Source: Ipomoea triloba
Lineage: Eukaryota > Streptophyta > Magnoliopsida > Solanales > Convolvulaceae
DNA length: 64,000 nt
NCBI RefSeq assembly: GCF_003576645.1
Contig: NC_044924.1
Span: 25,285,711 to 25,349,710 of the forward strand
Direction: 5' to 3'
In this document: positions 1-11,789 of the stretch, piece by piece
Position numbering within the stretch: position 1 is the first letter of the stretch
Layout of the letters: every line of letters starts with the position of its first letter
The notes under the pieces: generated by a model
Databases searched by the model: none
Told to the model about the DNA's origin: nothing
The model's input: the letters and a program-made list of their open reading frames with translations, nothing else
Translations under genes and position numbers: made by a program

Positions 1-72
<72 letters not shown>
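1..72. repeat. (TA)n microsatellite
   Basis: Uninterrupted TA dinucleotides from the window edge to about base 72. The array probably extends beyond the window. Confidence 0.95.
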
Positions 73-79
<7 letters not shown>

Positions 80-171
80 GATCAAATGAGAACGCGCGTC
101 TAAGAGAGAAATAGGAACTCATCGCAGTCGTCCATCTAGATAAATCTAACGTATCAAAAACAATTTTTTTT

Positions 172-590
172 TTTTATAAAAAATGTGATGTTATTTTTGT
201 AAATAATTGAACCTTGAAGTACAAGTAAATTAAATTAGGTTAAAAGTGCAATTAACAATTTCATAGAGTGTACGTAAGTGCAAGTAAAATGTATTAAAAT
301 TTAAAAGTGCAACAAATAATGTACAACAAGCAACAATATTAAATGCATTTAACGTTATCATTAGTTGCACCAAACATTATCATTAAGTGGACCAATGTGA
401 AAAACATTATCATTAAGTGCAGCAATATAAAAAAAGTAAATTATTTGCACTATTAAGTGTCAATGGTTTGCACTTTTAAATTATTTTACTTCCACACTTG
501 CATATGTTACTTGCACTTTTAATACAAGTTTCTTGCACTCAACATTTCAGTTATTTACAAAAATGCCTACGCATTTTTTTTAAAAAAAAT
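172..590. mobile_element. MITE-like inverted-repeat element, AT-rich
   Basis: An imperfect inverted repeat of roughly 40 bp (AAAATGTG..TTTTTGTAAATAA) lies near 175 and, reversed, near 550-590. The inside holds many short 'aagtgcaac' and 'cattatcattaagtg' motifs and no coding potential. A related stretch lies at 21023-21400. Superfamily and target-site duplication were not resolved. The interval 600-1520 holds no gene or clear element; it is AT-rich with two similar short stretches at 990-1060 and 1080-1170. Confidence 0.45.
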
Positions 591-1521
591 TACATCTAAT
601 ATGTTTATCTTTTCACTTAGGCATTCAGATTAGTTCATATTTCTCTACTAGGGAGCATGTTCTCATTGGAGTGCTTCCCTGGAGTGCTTCCATGTGTGTG
701 TTAGAACAAGACGTATGTAGTGATAATTTGATAAATATTACAAACTTTTAAATGTTAAAAGTACACCGAACAAAATTACAAAATACACTCAATGATATAT
801 AAAGTGCAACCAATCTTGTGTACACTTTTATATGTAATCAGATACGCTTTTAGAATTATACATTTTGTAGTTTTCTACGGCGTATGTCCGCAATTTTTTT
901 AGGAGGACCTATTCTTGTGGTTGTCAACCTCTATGGCTTAATCAAAGCTAATAATATAATGACAATATATGTTTAGGTCATACGTACAAATTGTGGGTGC
1001 ACAGGTTAGAGCTGTTAGTGCTTTCTTCTTTCTCTCTTAATTTAAAGTAAGACCACTGTGTATATTTTATATAGCTGATAAAAATTGTGGGAGTACAGGT
1101 TATGGTTATTAGTGCTCTCGTCTTTCTCTCTTAATTAAATTAAAACCACTGAGTATATTTTATATCACATCCTAACTATATGATGGTCTTACCTAACAAA
1201 AAATTGATAAATTATCCATTATATATATTTTGAACCCTCCAAAATAAAATAAAATTGAGTGAAGTAATATATCAAGCATGCGCCTGATATATATAATTTG
1301 GACCAAATGTGGACTAGGATTCGTTGCATACCATGCATACATGCACTTTTAGATTTTTTCTCAAATTTTAAATATTTTATTTAATTGAATTTTGTTATAC
1401 ATTCTTAATAAGAAACTCTAAAATTGCACGGGAAACATAGTCCGCATGTGATCTCATCTCATACACACACACATAGTGCTGGTGTGTTTATATATATGCA
1501 CATTACAAACATAAGTAATCA

Positions 1522-2612
1522 ATGTTGCGGAAGGAACTAGGCGCTAGTCGGGCGTTTAGGAAACGCCTAGCCCTTAGGCGCCACTTAGGCAGCCAAGTAA
1601 TCTGAGTATATCGTCCCCATTATTTCCTCACAAGGCTAGGAGCTGCTAGACTGTTATAATTTACCAAACTAGTCAACTGCATAAGTTAGATATATGGTTA
1701 GTTGAGTACATGGCTGAGAAATACAGAAGAGGAGTAGTCGAGCATGCAAAAAAAAAAAAAAGAGTTAATTCCAGAAATAGTCCTTCGACTATTGACTTTT
1801 ACCAATTTTTGTCATCGACTTTAATTTTACCAAAGTTGGTCCCTTAACTATTAATTTTGTACCAATTTTGGTCATTCTGTTAAATCTATGTTAAATAGGT
1901 GTTAAAATTGAGGGCAAAAATGTAAAATAAAATATTTTAACCTTTCTTCTTCACTTTGTTTCTCCTCGTGGTGTCCTTTCTACCATTTTTGCTATCAAAT
2001 AATAAAAAAAATCTAATGTAACAATAAAATATACAATAACACTCCACATCCAGTTAGAGAATTTACGAAAAAAAAATTGTTACGGAGTATATATTACATT
2101 GCAGTAAACCAAACAAAAAAAATTAAAAATAAAATACAGAAAAAAAAATTTGATTACTTGAAACAATTTAACATAAAATGTAAAAAATAAATATATTGAC
2201 TCACATTGTTCCCTATATAATCTTGCGATGGAGGTGAGAAAACAAAGTGAAGAAGAAATGTTAAAATATTTGGTTTTACATTTTTACCCTCAATTTTAAC
2301 ACCTATTTAACATAGATTTAACATAAGTGCCAAAATTGGTACAAAATCAATAGTTAAGGGACCAACTTTGGTAAAATTAAAAGTCGAGGACAAAAATTGG
2401 TAAAAGTCAATAGTCGAAGGACTATTTTTGGAATTAACTCAAAAAAAAAAAACCACTTGGTCGAGTTAGGCGCCCAACTCGGCCGAGTTCGGCGCTCAAC
2501 TCGGCACCTAGTAGGTCAGTCGACTAAAGGTCGCCTAGGGCTGAAATCGCTTCGGTCTAGGGGTGTCTAGCGTCTAATTGGCCACCTAGGCTGATTTTTA
2601 CAACAATGTACG
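1522..2612. mobile_element. GC-richer MITE-like element, split by a nested MULE
   Basis: The outer pieces (about 1522-1650 and 2455-2612) are rich in 'aggcgcc' and 'cctagg' motifs, unlike the AT-rich surroundings. They end in imperfect inverted termini of the type TGTTG...CAACA. A related element with the same 'gatttttacaac' end lies at 16345-16572. The termini suggest a hAT-like MITE, but no clean 8-bp target-site duplication was found. The centre is interrupted by the element at 1762-2440. Confidence 0.45.
1762..2440. mobile_element. Non-autonomous Mutator-like element with long TIRs
   Basis: The two ends are inverted repeats of about 165 bp, beginning GAGTTAATTCCA and containing the motif 'ttggtcccttaactatt'. 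The flanks are poly-A on both sides, so a 9-bp target duplication of A residues is possible but uninformative. The AT-rich centre has no open frame. The TIR motif recurs in the large inverted element at 57345-59184, so the two probably belong to related MULE families. Confidence 0.7.
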
Positions 2613-2683
2613 CAGTGCACGATAGAAAAATGTCCACACCAATTAACAAAAATAGAAGTGAAATTATATCATCAAATTAAAAT

Positions 2684-3690
2684 AAGGATCGGTTTGAAAT
2701 CATGGAAAATGTTTTTTGATAAATGCTTTTCAAAAAAATGAATTTTTTTGGTGTTTGGCTTAAACTCAAAAAATAGTCTTTTTGTTTGGCTAAAAATAAT
2801 AACATTATACTTTTTTATTTATGAATTAAAAAATTATTATAAATCTATTACAAAGTTATTTCCTATAAAATATTAATTAATTTAATGATAAAAATAATAA
2901 TTATTTATATTAGAATAAAATTATTACTTAAATTTAATAATAGTTATGAAGATTAACAATAATTATAACATAAATATAAATAAATAAAATTTTAACTTGT
3001 AACTTATTATATTAAAAATAAATACATAAGTAAAAAAGTTATAACAATTCTAAACAAAAGAAATTGAAGAATTTTTTTTTTGGATGTCGGTTGGGTTGAG
3101 CGAAGATTTTTATTGTTCGACTAATCCTGACTCGACTCATATTCAATTAGACATTAATAAATGCAATAACTCTTAACTAAAGAAATTAGAAAAAGGAACT
3201 TATTATTTTTTTAAATTGTCTTGTATGCTGCTAATATTTTTATTGTCTGGTCCAATGTAATCCAATTTGTATTTTAATTGGCTATTGATAAATATAATAA
3301 ATCTAGGCTAAAGAATTTATTAAAGAAATCAAACTTAACAGTTTTTAATCTTTGGGATTATGAGTCAGGTTGAGGCAAAATATTTATTGTTTGGCCCAAC
3401 CGGACCAAAATCATATTTTAATCAAACTAGTCCATTATATTTCAAAGAATAACTAGACTTATAGCGGTCTAACCCATCGAATTGACACTACTTAGAGAGC
3501 AAGATAGACATAAGAGAATTGAGAGTGAGAAAGAAATTTAAAAAATATCTTTCGCCAAAACGATTCATTTTTTTTTGGACTAGAAGAAATATTTTCCCTT
3601 TGCTTAATTTTTTGTTTATAGTCAAACACTAAAATTTCAGAAAGTGACTTTCAGAAGTCATTTTTCAAGTTTCTAAACCGACTCTAAATG
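2684..3690. mobile_element. Probable MITE-like element of about 1 kb
   Basis: The left side (GATCGGTTTGAAATC, then 'gtgtttggct') and the right side ('agtcaaacac', then 'tttctaaaccgactc') form an imperfect inverted pair around an AT-rich core. No coding potential is visible. Edges are approximate and no target-site duplication was established. Confidence 0.35.
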
Positions 3691-3887
3691 GAGTATACAT
3701 GATGATTATTTTCACGAAAAAGTTGCATTGTAAGTATAAAGAGAAAATATGAATAATCAATACATTGTGTATAAATAAGTTTTTTTTTTTCTTTTTGTAA
3801 ATGTATAAGAAAGTAAACATAATGTATAAGTTATTATATTTAGGATATATATGGCTTTGTTTGGTAAAGCTTATAGCTTATTTTTAA

Positions 3888-4617
3888 GGGATAAACTACA
3901 AATAAGTCATCGTACTATTTGGGAACAAGCAATTAAGCCATTGAACTCGAATAACCTCCAAATAAACCCCTAAACTCGGAAAAACAAAGCAATTAAGCCA
4001 CCAAATTGAAATCGAAAAATAGAAATTAGCTCATTTTTAACAGGTCATTTGAATTTTCTGCCCACCGGCGACCAACGATGACCGAGCCGCCGCCAGTCGC
4101 CATCTCCGGCGAGGGTATTCTCTCGCCGGAGGATTTTCATTTGCCGGAGCATCCAACGAACACCAAGCCACCGTCTGCATGTATTCATAGACGTAAGAAC
4201 GTCCATCTCAATACTGTTGCGTCCATAAACCTCAGTGAGCCACCATCTCATCAAAAAAATACAAGGAAAGCACATCACAGACCACCAGAACATCCACAGG
4301 GGAGACAATCTGAAGTCTCGCAACTGGAAGTCGCCGAATATCGTGAAGAAATGCGAAGTCAGTTACGTCGGGACCAAGAGTGAAGGTCACCGTAGTGAAT
4401 AATACGCTGGAAAACCACAAGGGACCCACTGTCGCCGGTGGTCGGAAGTTGTCGCAAATTGCCGGGAAACTCAAATTACCTGTTAAAATTTTTTTCGGGT
4501 TTTAGTGGCTCAATTGCTTTATTTTTCCGAGTTCAATGGCTTATTTGAAGGTTATTCGAGTTCGATGGCTTAATTGCTTGTTCCCAAATGGTACAATGGC
4601 TTATTTGTAATTTATCC
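3888..4617. mobile_element. MULE-type element with about 120-bp TIRs and a GC-rich centre
   Basis: The termini GGATAAACTACAAATAAG and its reverse complement 'cttatttgtaatttatcc' bound the element. The TIR continues with matching 'gcaattaagcca' and 'cgagttcgatggct' sequence. The flanks are near-identical (TTATTTTTAA on the left, TTATTTTAAA on the right), consistent with a roughly 9-bp target duplication with one slipped base. The centre (4078-4383) is open for 101 codons on the + strand with an unusual GC-rich composition and may be captured host DNA. I recognise no protein family in it. Confidence 0.65.
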
Positions 4618-4639
4618 TTATTTTAAATTACAAATAAAC

Positions 4640-5250
4640 TATAAGGTCTGTTTGGTAAAACATGAAAAGTTTAAAATAATAGCTTATTTTGAAATGCTAC
4701 CTTAAGTAGCGTTAAAATAAGCTCCTATCTTTTTAACTTTTTTTTTTTCTGTTTTTATCTTTATTAATTCACAAGAATGACATTATCTACCCTTCATTAA
4801 TAAAAATCCTAATATCTTAGTTTATTCTTTAATGTTTTTTTTACACTTACCAACTAATAATAATAATTATTGCACATGATTGTCTATGATCCTTAATTGC
4901 ACAAAGGAGGAGTGTAATTTTTTGTATACTGCACCCAGATCAGATTGAATAAATTTGATAATGCGATCAAATGAACGCTCAACCATAACACGAAACTTAT
5001 TAAAAATGTCATACCGATCAGATTTTAATTTCGTGAACGCCTACCCTAATGAGCGGCTGAGTTGAATGAGTGCCAATGTAATTTAAGATCTTTAATTTCT
5101 TTGTAAAATTAATTACTCTCATAATTTATTATACCGTCATATTAAATTTAGTGTGCAATTTGTCAATTCAAAACGTGTACTTCAAAAGTACATTAATGGA
5201 TGATTGAGTTGATTTGTCATGTTTTCCACTACCCATTATTCTTACCTAAT
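4640..5250. other. Intergenic, no gene seen
   Basis: AT-rich sequence. A degenerate 'gtctgtttggtaaaac' near 4645 resembles the terminus of the Tourist-like MITEs seen elsewhere in the window. Nothing else is recognisable. Confidence 0.5.
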
Positions 5251-5256
5251 CTCACC

Positions 5257-5268
5257 CCATATATACTT
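5257..5268 (+). promoter_or_regulatory. Candidate TATA box of the ALMT gene
   Basis: A 'catatatact' sequence lies about 130 bases upstream of the ATG at 5394, preceded by C-rich DNA. Spacing fits a plant core promoter with a short 5' leader. There is no transcript evidence. Confidence 0.4.
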
Positions 5269-5393
5269 AGGCCATAATCCACTGGCTCTCTATATTGTAA
5301 GTAACTCCTTTAATCCTAGCCATCAACACCGGTCGAGCTGAGTGGCAGATAGGTCCGTTTGTACTCTTTAATCTCCGATCCCAAACAACAACG

Positions 5394-8300
5394 ATGGGCA
5401 AGGAAAGCGATATGCCCGCGGCGGCGAAGAGGTTGGAATGGCGGGTGAATATGCCGGACGGCACGTCTCGGGTTTTAGTTTCGTCGTCGTCGAGGCGAAG
5501 ATGGAAGGTTTGCGATATAGTGTGGGGGTTTGTGGTGCGGATATGGAGTTTCATTGATAAGGCATGGCAATTAGGGAAGAAAGAGCCAAGGAAGGTGATC
5601 CATGGGTTCAAAGTTGGGTTGGCTTTATCACTTGTCTCACTCTTCTATTACTTGAGACCACTGTACGATGATGTTGGAGGGAATGCCATGTGGGCGGTTA
5701 TGACTGTTGTGGTTGTTTTTGAGTACACTGTTGGTGAGTATATATTCGTCACACCATTTCGATTAGAGTTAATGACGGATTTGATCCCGACTATGGGAAA
5801 ATTATAGATTTAAAAGTAATACATTATTTTGTTCTCTTTTATCATCTTATAGCTCAAATTGACATTAGAAGCAAATTAGGTAAAATTTTTAAAATTGAAG
5901 ATTTAATTTAGTCAGAATATAGTAAAAGATTAAATCGATAGTTTTGCTATATATAGTCAAGAAAACAAATTCGTCATTTTTTTTTTTGAAAACAGAATCG
6001 ATTATCTAGCCGCTGCCGCTCTTTAATTTAAAGCTAAGTTTCATAATTTTGCATGCATATATATGCAGGTGCTACGCTGTCAAAATGTGTGAATAGAACA
6101 CTTGCAACTTTTCTGGCTGGATCATTGGGCGTTGGTGTTCATTGGATTGCTAACCAATCAGGACAAAAATTCCAACCTATAATTCTCCAAGCTTCAGTTT
6201 TTCTCTTAGGTATGTACATATGTATTGTATGCTTTGTTAGTATCAAGTGTTTGCTACAGGCCACTTGTTAAGATTAGGCACTTACCACTACGCAAACAGT
6301 TATAACTAGTAGTAAAGACACCACTTTATTTTTTTTATAATTGGTGCCACCTTCGGAAAAGTAAGGTGTTGAACTTAACCTTTCAAATCTTCGTGTAGGC
6401 TCTGTCCTACAAACAATCCTCTAACCACCTAGTGCTGGATTTAGACTTTCAAATCTCTCTCCAATAATCTCCTAGTCACATGGTGTTAGATTTGGCCTTT
6501 CATGCCTCGTGCCCGATAATTTCTTAGGCCCTGTTTGGTAAATGGCTGTTGGCTGATTGGGTTGGCTGTTTGAGTTAAAAGGTATGATTTGTTAATAACA
6601 TTAGCTGATTGTAAAAAGTTGTTTGATAGATTGGCTGTTAGCTGATAGCTGTTTAGTATTTTTTTCTCAAAAAGCTAATTGAAAAGGCTGCTTTGAGTAG
6701 CCTTTTGAATTTTAGTATTTTAAAGTTACCAAAAGCTTATAAACCAAACAACTAATAGTGTTCAAATAAGCCAAAATTGGCTGATAGGCTGATTATTTAC
6801 CAAACAGGGCCTTAGTCCCCTGGTGCTAGATTGTTAAGATGGAACACATCTGTTTAGGATTTGACACTTACCACTAGGCCAAAAGTAATAACTCACAGGT
6901 ATAATTTTATTTCCTTATATACCTCCATATTTTCGATAGGTAAAGTGCTAAACATAACTTTTCACCAATCTCCACCCAGCAACCCCTTGCCACCAATTGT
7001 TGTACTTGCCCTCCGTCCCACAACATCATTTAATTTTTTTAATTAGCTAAACATGTATCATATATATCAAATTGTACGTTTTCAGCTGCAGCAGCAACGT
7101 TCTCGCGATTCATACCATCAATCAAAGCGCGGTTCGACTATGGCTGCACCATCTTCATCCTCACCTTCAGCTTAGTGTCGGTGTCAGGCTACCGAGTGGA
7201 TAAACTGTTGGATCTTGCCCAGCAAAGGCTATCCACAATTGCCTTGGGGACTTCAATCTGCATCTTCATTGCCATGCTTCTCTGCCCTGTCTGGGCTGGC
7301 GATGATCTCCATCGTCTCATCACCAACAACCTCGAAAAGCTCGCCGATTCCTTAGAAGGATGCATTTCCGAGTACCTGAAACCTGACGGCGACGACGACA
7401 AGGACGACAATGCTTCAGAAAAAAAGTTGCTGGCCTACAAATGTGTTCTTAATACCAAAGCCTCGGAAGACTCTATGGTACGTATACACATACACAAATT
7501 AAAAACATATATGGTGTATTAGTTTGTATGGTTATACCACGGACTCGGGTCCACCTTGTAAAGTGGACAATCACAATTTACATATTGTTCACAATTCAAA
7601 TTGCGGACATTCAGTATGTAAATTGTAAACATTCAGTATATAAATTTTGAGCATTTAGTATGTAAATTGTGTATTTTAGAGTTGGGTTTACAGAATAATT
7701 TGTTGGGCAAAATAATAGTTAAATAGGCCTTCTAACTTTACACAAAAATACAATTAGATATGAAAGGTACAATTAAACACTCAATTTTATTAAAATTGGT
7801 CAAATAAGTCTAATTTATTCGTAACCAACAAGTTACTAGTACAACCAACATGGTTAGCGTGATGGTTCAGCACCTTGTCCCTTAAGCATGTAGACCCCTA
7901 TAGTCGTCCAGTTGTTATTATTTGATTGATTTTAATAAGTTGAAGTGTTTAATTGTACATTTCAAAAGCTCAAGTGTCTAATTACACTTTTGTTTGTAGG
8001 TAAATTGGACTTACTTGATTGATTTTAATAAGTTGAAGTGTTTAATTGTACATTTTAAAAGCTCAAGTGTCTAATTACACTTTTGTTTATAGGTAAATCC
8101 GACTTATTTGATCGATTTTAATAAGTTGAAATGTTTAATTATACATTTTAAAAGTTCAAGTGTCTAATTGCACTTTCGTGTAAAATTGAATGGTCTATTT
8201 CAGTCTTTTTCAGTTTGTATGAGATTAATTTACATCGATCTATATTTTACTGCGGAAACCAGGCTAATTTTGCGGTGTGGGAGCCCGGGCATGGACGCTT

Positions 8301-9579
8301 TAATTTTAGGCATCCATGGAAACAGTATCTCAAGATCGGGACGTCTATGCGTGCCTGTGCTTACTGCATTGAGACTTTACATGGTAGCATTAACTCTTCA
8401 ACTCAGGTAAAGATTAAACAACACTACTTCACAATATATGGAAAATTTGTAGTTTTAGTCCCTAAACTATGAAGCATGCGTAACTTAGGTTCCTAATTAA
8501 TATGGTGTTGCAATAGTATCCTTAATTAGATGTTGTTAGATTTTCTTCTTATTGATATCATTATTTTGGAATTTGGATGGAAAAGCCAACATGCTTTGTA
8601 GTCGAAGGCAAATTAGTAATTTTTGAGTAAAGTAGGTTTATTTAAAAAAAAAAATTATTACCGATTCTAATTCTAACGTTACAAATAGCGACCAACAAAT
8701 GCTCTTTTCTCTATCCAAAATTGATTGAATCATCCCCAAAGATCATTTTCAATGCGCAACAGAAACATGATATATAGGTGTTGTTTAGATTTCCGTTCTA
8801 GAAAATTAGACTGAAAATACAATTTTGTCATTTTGATCTATATCGGCCCTATTTAAGTTTCCGTCCAAAATAACTCTAGATGTATTAGAACATGGCTAAA
8901 TACACCACCTTGGTGAATGGTGACTAGTTAAGAGATACTTGCAATTCCATTTTATTAATTAAGGACACAAATTACACCTACTTATAACTCATGGATTAAA
9001 CTGCAAATTTCCCTTTTTCAATTTTTTTTAAAAAATTTTTCTGTTATAAGCCAATATAATAATAATTGGTGGGTGATGCAGGTACAGTCAGCAGAGTACA
9101 TTTTAGAGCCAGTGAGTGAGGAGTGCAGAAGAGTTTGCTCAACTTCTGCCAAGGTGTTGAGGGATTTGGCAAAATTGATGCAAAGCACCACAAAGTCTTC
9201 AATCCAAGACATTCTTGTTCATGATATGAATTCTGCAGTGGAAGCCCTTCAACTTGCCTTCAAAACCCTTCCTTCACAATCATTGACAACAACCCAAGTT
9301 GAAGCTCAAAAGCCTTCACCAGATCACATGAAACAGGAAACCAAATCATCAGATGATCTTGTACATCTCATGGAAATTGCTCAGCTCTCTACAGTGGCAT
9401 CATTGCTGGTAGAAATTGCAGCAAGAATTGAAGGGGTTGTGAAGGAGGTCAATCACTTGGCTAACCTTGCAGGATTCAGAGCTCAAAGTAACAAGAAGAT
9501 GGCTAAGCAAAGTCAAACCCAACATAAGGAACAAAATGTTCAGATCAAACCCACTAATAAGGATTGCACCCAACTTTAA
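5394..9579 (+). CDS. Aluminium-activated malate transporter (ALMT) family protein
   Basis: Five exons read as 5394-5733, 6069-6209, 7086-7477, 8263-8406 and 9082-9579. Each junction has GT..AG and phases agree, giving 504 aa, normal for ALMTs. ALMT proteins are membrane anion (malate) channels of the plasma membrane or tonoplast. The N-terminal half has the family's hydrophobic segments: 'HGFKVGLALSLVSLFYYL' and 'AMWAVMTVVVVFEYTVG' in exon 1, 'NRTLATFLAGSLGVGVHW' in exon 2, and more in exon 3. Exon 4 carries the family signature 'FAVWEPGHGRF' (WEP near residue 297) followed by 'HPWKQYLKIG'. The C-terminal cytosolic part in exon 5 is mostly helical and polar. The first ATG is chosen because it opens the exon and lies downstream of a TATA-like sequence. 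Introns 2 and 3 hold transposon sequence, without disrupting the frame. Which ALMT clade it belongs to, and its transported ion, cannot be told from sequence alone. Confidence 0.93.
6270..6526. repeat. Dispersed repeat fragment in ALMT intron 2
   Basis: A stretch with 'cacttaccact..gcaaacagttataac' and 'aatcctctaaccacctagtgctggattt' recurs at 6840-6960 and, diverged, at 20010-20230. It looks like an old non-coding transposon fragment; the class is not determined. Confidence 0.45.
6527..6811. mobile_element. Tourist-like (PIF/Harbinger) MITE in ALMT intron 2
   Basis: The 285-bp element has termini GGCCCTGTTTGGTAAA and TTTACCAAACAGGGCC and is flanked on both sides by TTA (6524-6526 and 6812-6814), the classic 3-bp target-site duplication of PIF/Harbinger elements. 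A sibling in opposite orientation lies at 17450-17738 in an intron of the TAC1-like gene. It has no coding capacity. Confidence 0.85.
7700..8195. mobile_element. Inverted-repeat element with internal minisatellite in ALMT intron 3
   Basis: The left end ('aataggccttctaactttacac') and right end ('gtgtaaaattgaatggtctat') are inverted relatives, as in MULE-type non-autonomous elements. The right part contains a direct repeat of about 95 bp in roughly three copies from 7920 to 8180, each with 'gattttaataagttgaag' and 'agctcaagtgtctaatt'. Confidence 0.55.
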
Positions 9580-9599
9580 ATGCCTCACAATTCTTGTCT

Positions 9600-10036
9600 T
9601 CAAAGAATTAATATAGGAGGTAAATTACTGGATATGTAAATTGTGACTTTGGGTCTTAATTAATGTGGTTACCTAGCTAGGATATGACATTAAGTCAATG
9701 TCCCTATATTGTTAGAACGACGGCCATGAACTCCTCTAATTAATAAGTTACTAGACTCCGCAACATACTTTTAGTCAAAGTAGGGATTAATTAAACTCTC
9801 ATTTATAGTATTTATTATTGCTAAAATTTTATGTACTATTGCACGACTATTTATGCTCCGCCCAATACGGCAATAACAATGATCACCATTGGGCATCCGA
9901 CTAAGCTATTTATGGTCCGGCCAATACCAATGATCTTCATTGTGTAGCAAATATTTAACTAGCTCAATAATGTCATTGCTATTTTGTGATTTTTATGTTA
10001 TAAATTAAGATTGCATTATGCAAATATTTAAGATTG
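9600..10036. other. ALMT 3' flank, no gene seen
   Basis: AT-rich. Two short direct repeats around 9850-9960 ('tatttatg(c/g)tccg(c/g)ccaatac') are visible. No gene is supported. Confidence 0.5.
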
Positions 10037-10037
10037 C

Positions 10038-10500
10038 ATTGTTCGATCCCCACGGACGGCGTCAATGTTGGTTTTATCTCCCACAGAATGGTCGAACATC
10101 AGGCTAACACCACCGGTAAATCGACTAACACTTGACCGGAAACTAGAGCGACTTTTCAGCCCTCTTTGTATTATAAATTGCATTTGAGTACAATGAATTG
10201 CTTATGCCACTCTCGAGGCTTAGAACCCCTATTTATACAAGCTAAGAGGATTTCTCCCTTACGAAACTTCTAAACTACTTTAGGGAACTCTTTCGTTATT
10301 ACATTTAGGCATTTTCCTAATCTATCTCGACCTTCCTTCCATATCCTCCGCCTTCTGTCGCCTGACCCCTTTAGGAAACTCTTGTAACCGCCTTTCCTGC
10401 TCCGCCTCTCCTTGCACCACTCTTTCTGCCTCGGCTTACCTCTCGGTCGGTCTGGGCCGACTCATCCCCCTTCGCTCCTTAGCTCGTCCTTCCCTTCATG
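10038..10500 (-). mobile_element. LTR-retrotransposon LTR end and primer-binding site, minus strand
   Basis: Read on the minus strand, an LTR-like tract ends in 'gataaaaccaac' and is followed by 'ATTGACGCCGTCCGTGGGGA'. That resembles a tRNA-Asp type primer-binding site as used by plant Ty3/gypsy (Tat/Athila-like) elements. The LTR-like tract extends to higher coordinates, with a TATA-like 'tgtataaata' near 10230 (minus strand). No polyprotein follows at lower coordinates, so this is a remnant. Confidence 0.55.
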
Positions 10501-11345
10501 GTAATTAGTTGTTTCAATAGCAATGTTCAATTCAATCACTCTCAGCCTAAGATCTGCAGCTGCCTTGTCGCTTCTTCCTCGAACCCTCGACCGGCCGAGT
10601 CAGCCTCGGCCGACCTATACCGCATTATCGTGCCTTCTTCTGAGCCTTCCTCCCCATCTAATCAATCGTCCCTTTCGTTTACGCCGAGCCTCCAAGGCCG
10701 AGCCTTAGTCTACCCCCCCTCCCCCCTCCCCCAATCATCTAGTCTCTCATTTTCCCGAGCTACGTAAAGCACGGCTCGGGGAAATGCGTTTGTTCTTCAT
10801 GTTTAGGAAAATTTTCACTTCCCAATCCCTCACTTTCCCGAGTTACATGAAGTACGACCTTTCCCGAGTTACATGAAGTACGACTCGAAAAAGTACTGAT
10901 AACTCGTCCTCTACTACTGGCCAATCATCCTCATACCTCAATACCTCATCACTTCTACTTCGCTTTTACTTAAGAAAGTTTTTTACTCCCCCCCCCCCCC
11001 CCCGTCCCTCACTTTACCGAGTTATGCGAAACACGACTCGGAAAAGTACTTACAACTAGGGGTCAAGCCTTTTCCCTACTGACCTTAACTTGTGCCCTAC
11101 CGGGCTTCCACTTTTTGATCTTATCTTCTCCAAGTCTCATCAGTCAAATCCAATGTATTTAATGCTTTTGATCCTTATCTTTTATCGATCACCGAACTTC
11201 TGACACTATCACATCAGTTTTACTACACCAACTCGAGTGCAATTGCCGGTTATTATTCTCAAGGCAAATTTCTCCCTTATAAATATCGTTGCTGCTTCCA
11301 TTTTTGCTCATCCACCCACATTTTAAAACTTGCCCGCAGAAAACC
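10500..11345. other. GC-richer LTR-element-derived DNA, no conserved ORF
   Basis: The composition is unlike neighbouring AT-rich DNA, with repeated 'cccgagttacatgaagtacgac' and related variants between 10750 and 11045 and a poly-C run near 10990. Open frames here show no recognisable family. It is probably part of the LTR-element complex that extends to 14.2 kb. Confidence 0.5.
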
Positions 11346-11786
11346 ATGGCACCCATGCGCAAATTTTCTGCTCCGACCCACCGGCTATCTTCTCCACGGC
11401 TGGCTGAGCGCGCAGCCAGAGCTTGAATGTCCTATCAGAAGGAGCGTCTGAGGTCCTGTGATCTTTTACCCAGCGATGATCCCTCATTGCCTATTGATGT
11501 CCTGCCAGAAATAGAAGAGGACGACTGGGTCGTCGTACCCCTCGAGCCACCACCGCGCGTTGAGACGGAACCAGTGTTTCATGACCCTTCCCACATCGAG
11601 GAGCTGATTTCGGACCCCGATTACTTGGAATTCTTCATCGAGATTCAGGCCATGCTGGACTGCAGTACCCTTAATGGCACTCCGCAAGGCATTGTTACCT
11701 TCTGGGAAAAGTATCGTGACTATGCTTATGCTCTTGCGCTGGTGACTCCGGTTGTCTCTTCTGAGGTCGTTCCTCCGACCACGTAG
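11346..11786 (+). CDS. Unidentified acidic ORF in retroelement-derived region
   Basis: The main frame 11427-11786 encodes 119 aa. It is acidic and proline-containing, with 'EIEEDDWVVVPLEPPP' near residues 29-44 and a C-terminal hydrophobic stretch 'YAYALALVTPVVSS'. An ATG at 11346 opens the same frame, but a TGA at 11424-11426 separates 26 codons from the ATG at 11427, so the longer frame is interrupted once. A TATA-like 'tataaatat' lies near 11277. I recognise no family. It may be an accessory ORF of a large non-autonomous LTR element or a captured host fragment. Codon use looks more gene-like than the neighbouring open frames. Confidence 0.35.
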
Positions 11787-11789
11787 GTT

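Noticed and set aside
7189..7410. Minus-strand frame inside ALMT exon 3
   Set aside because: Antisense shadow of the well-supported ALMT exon.
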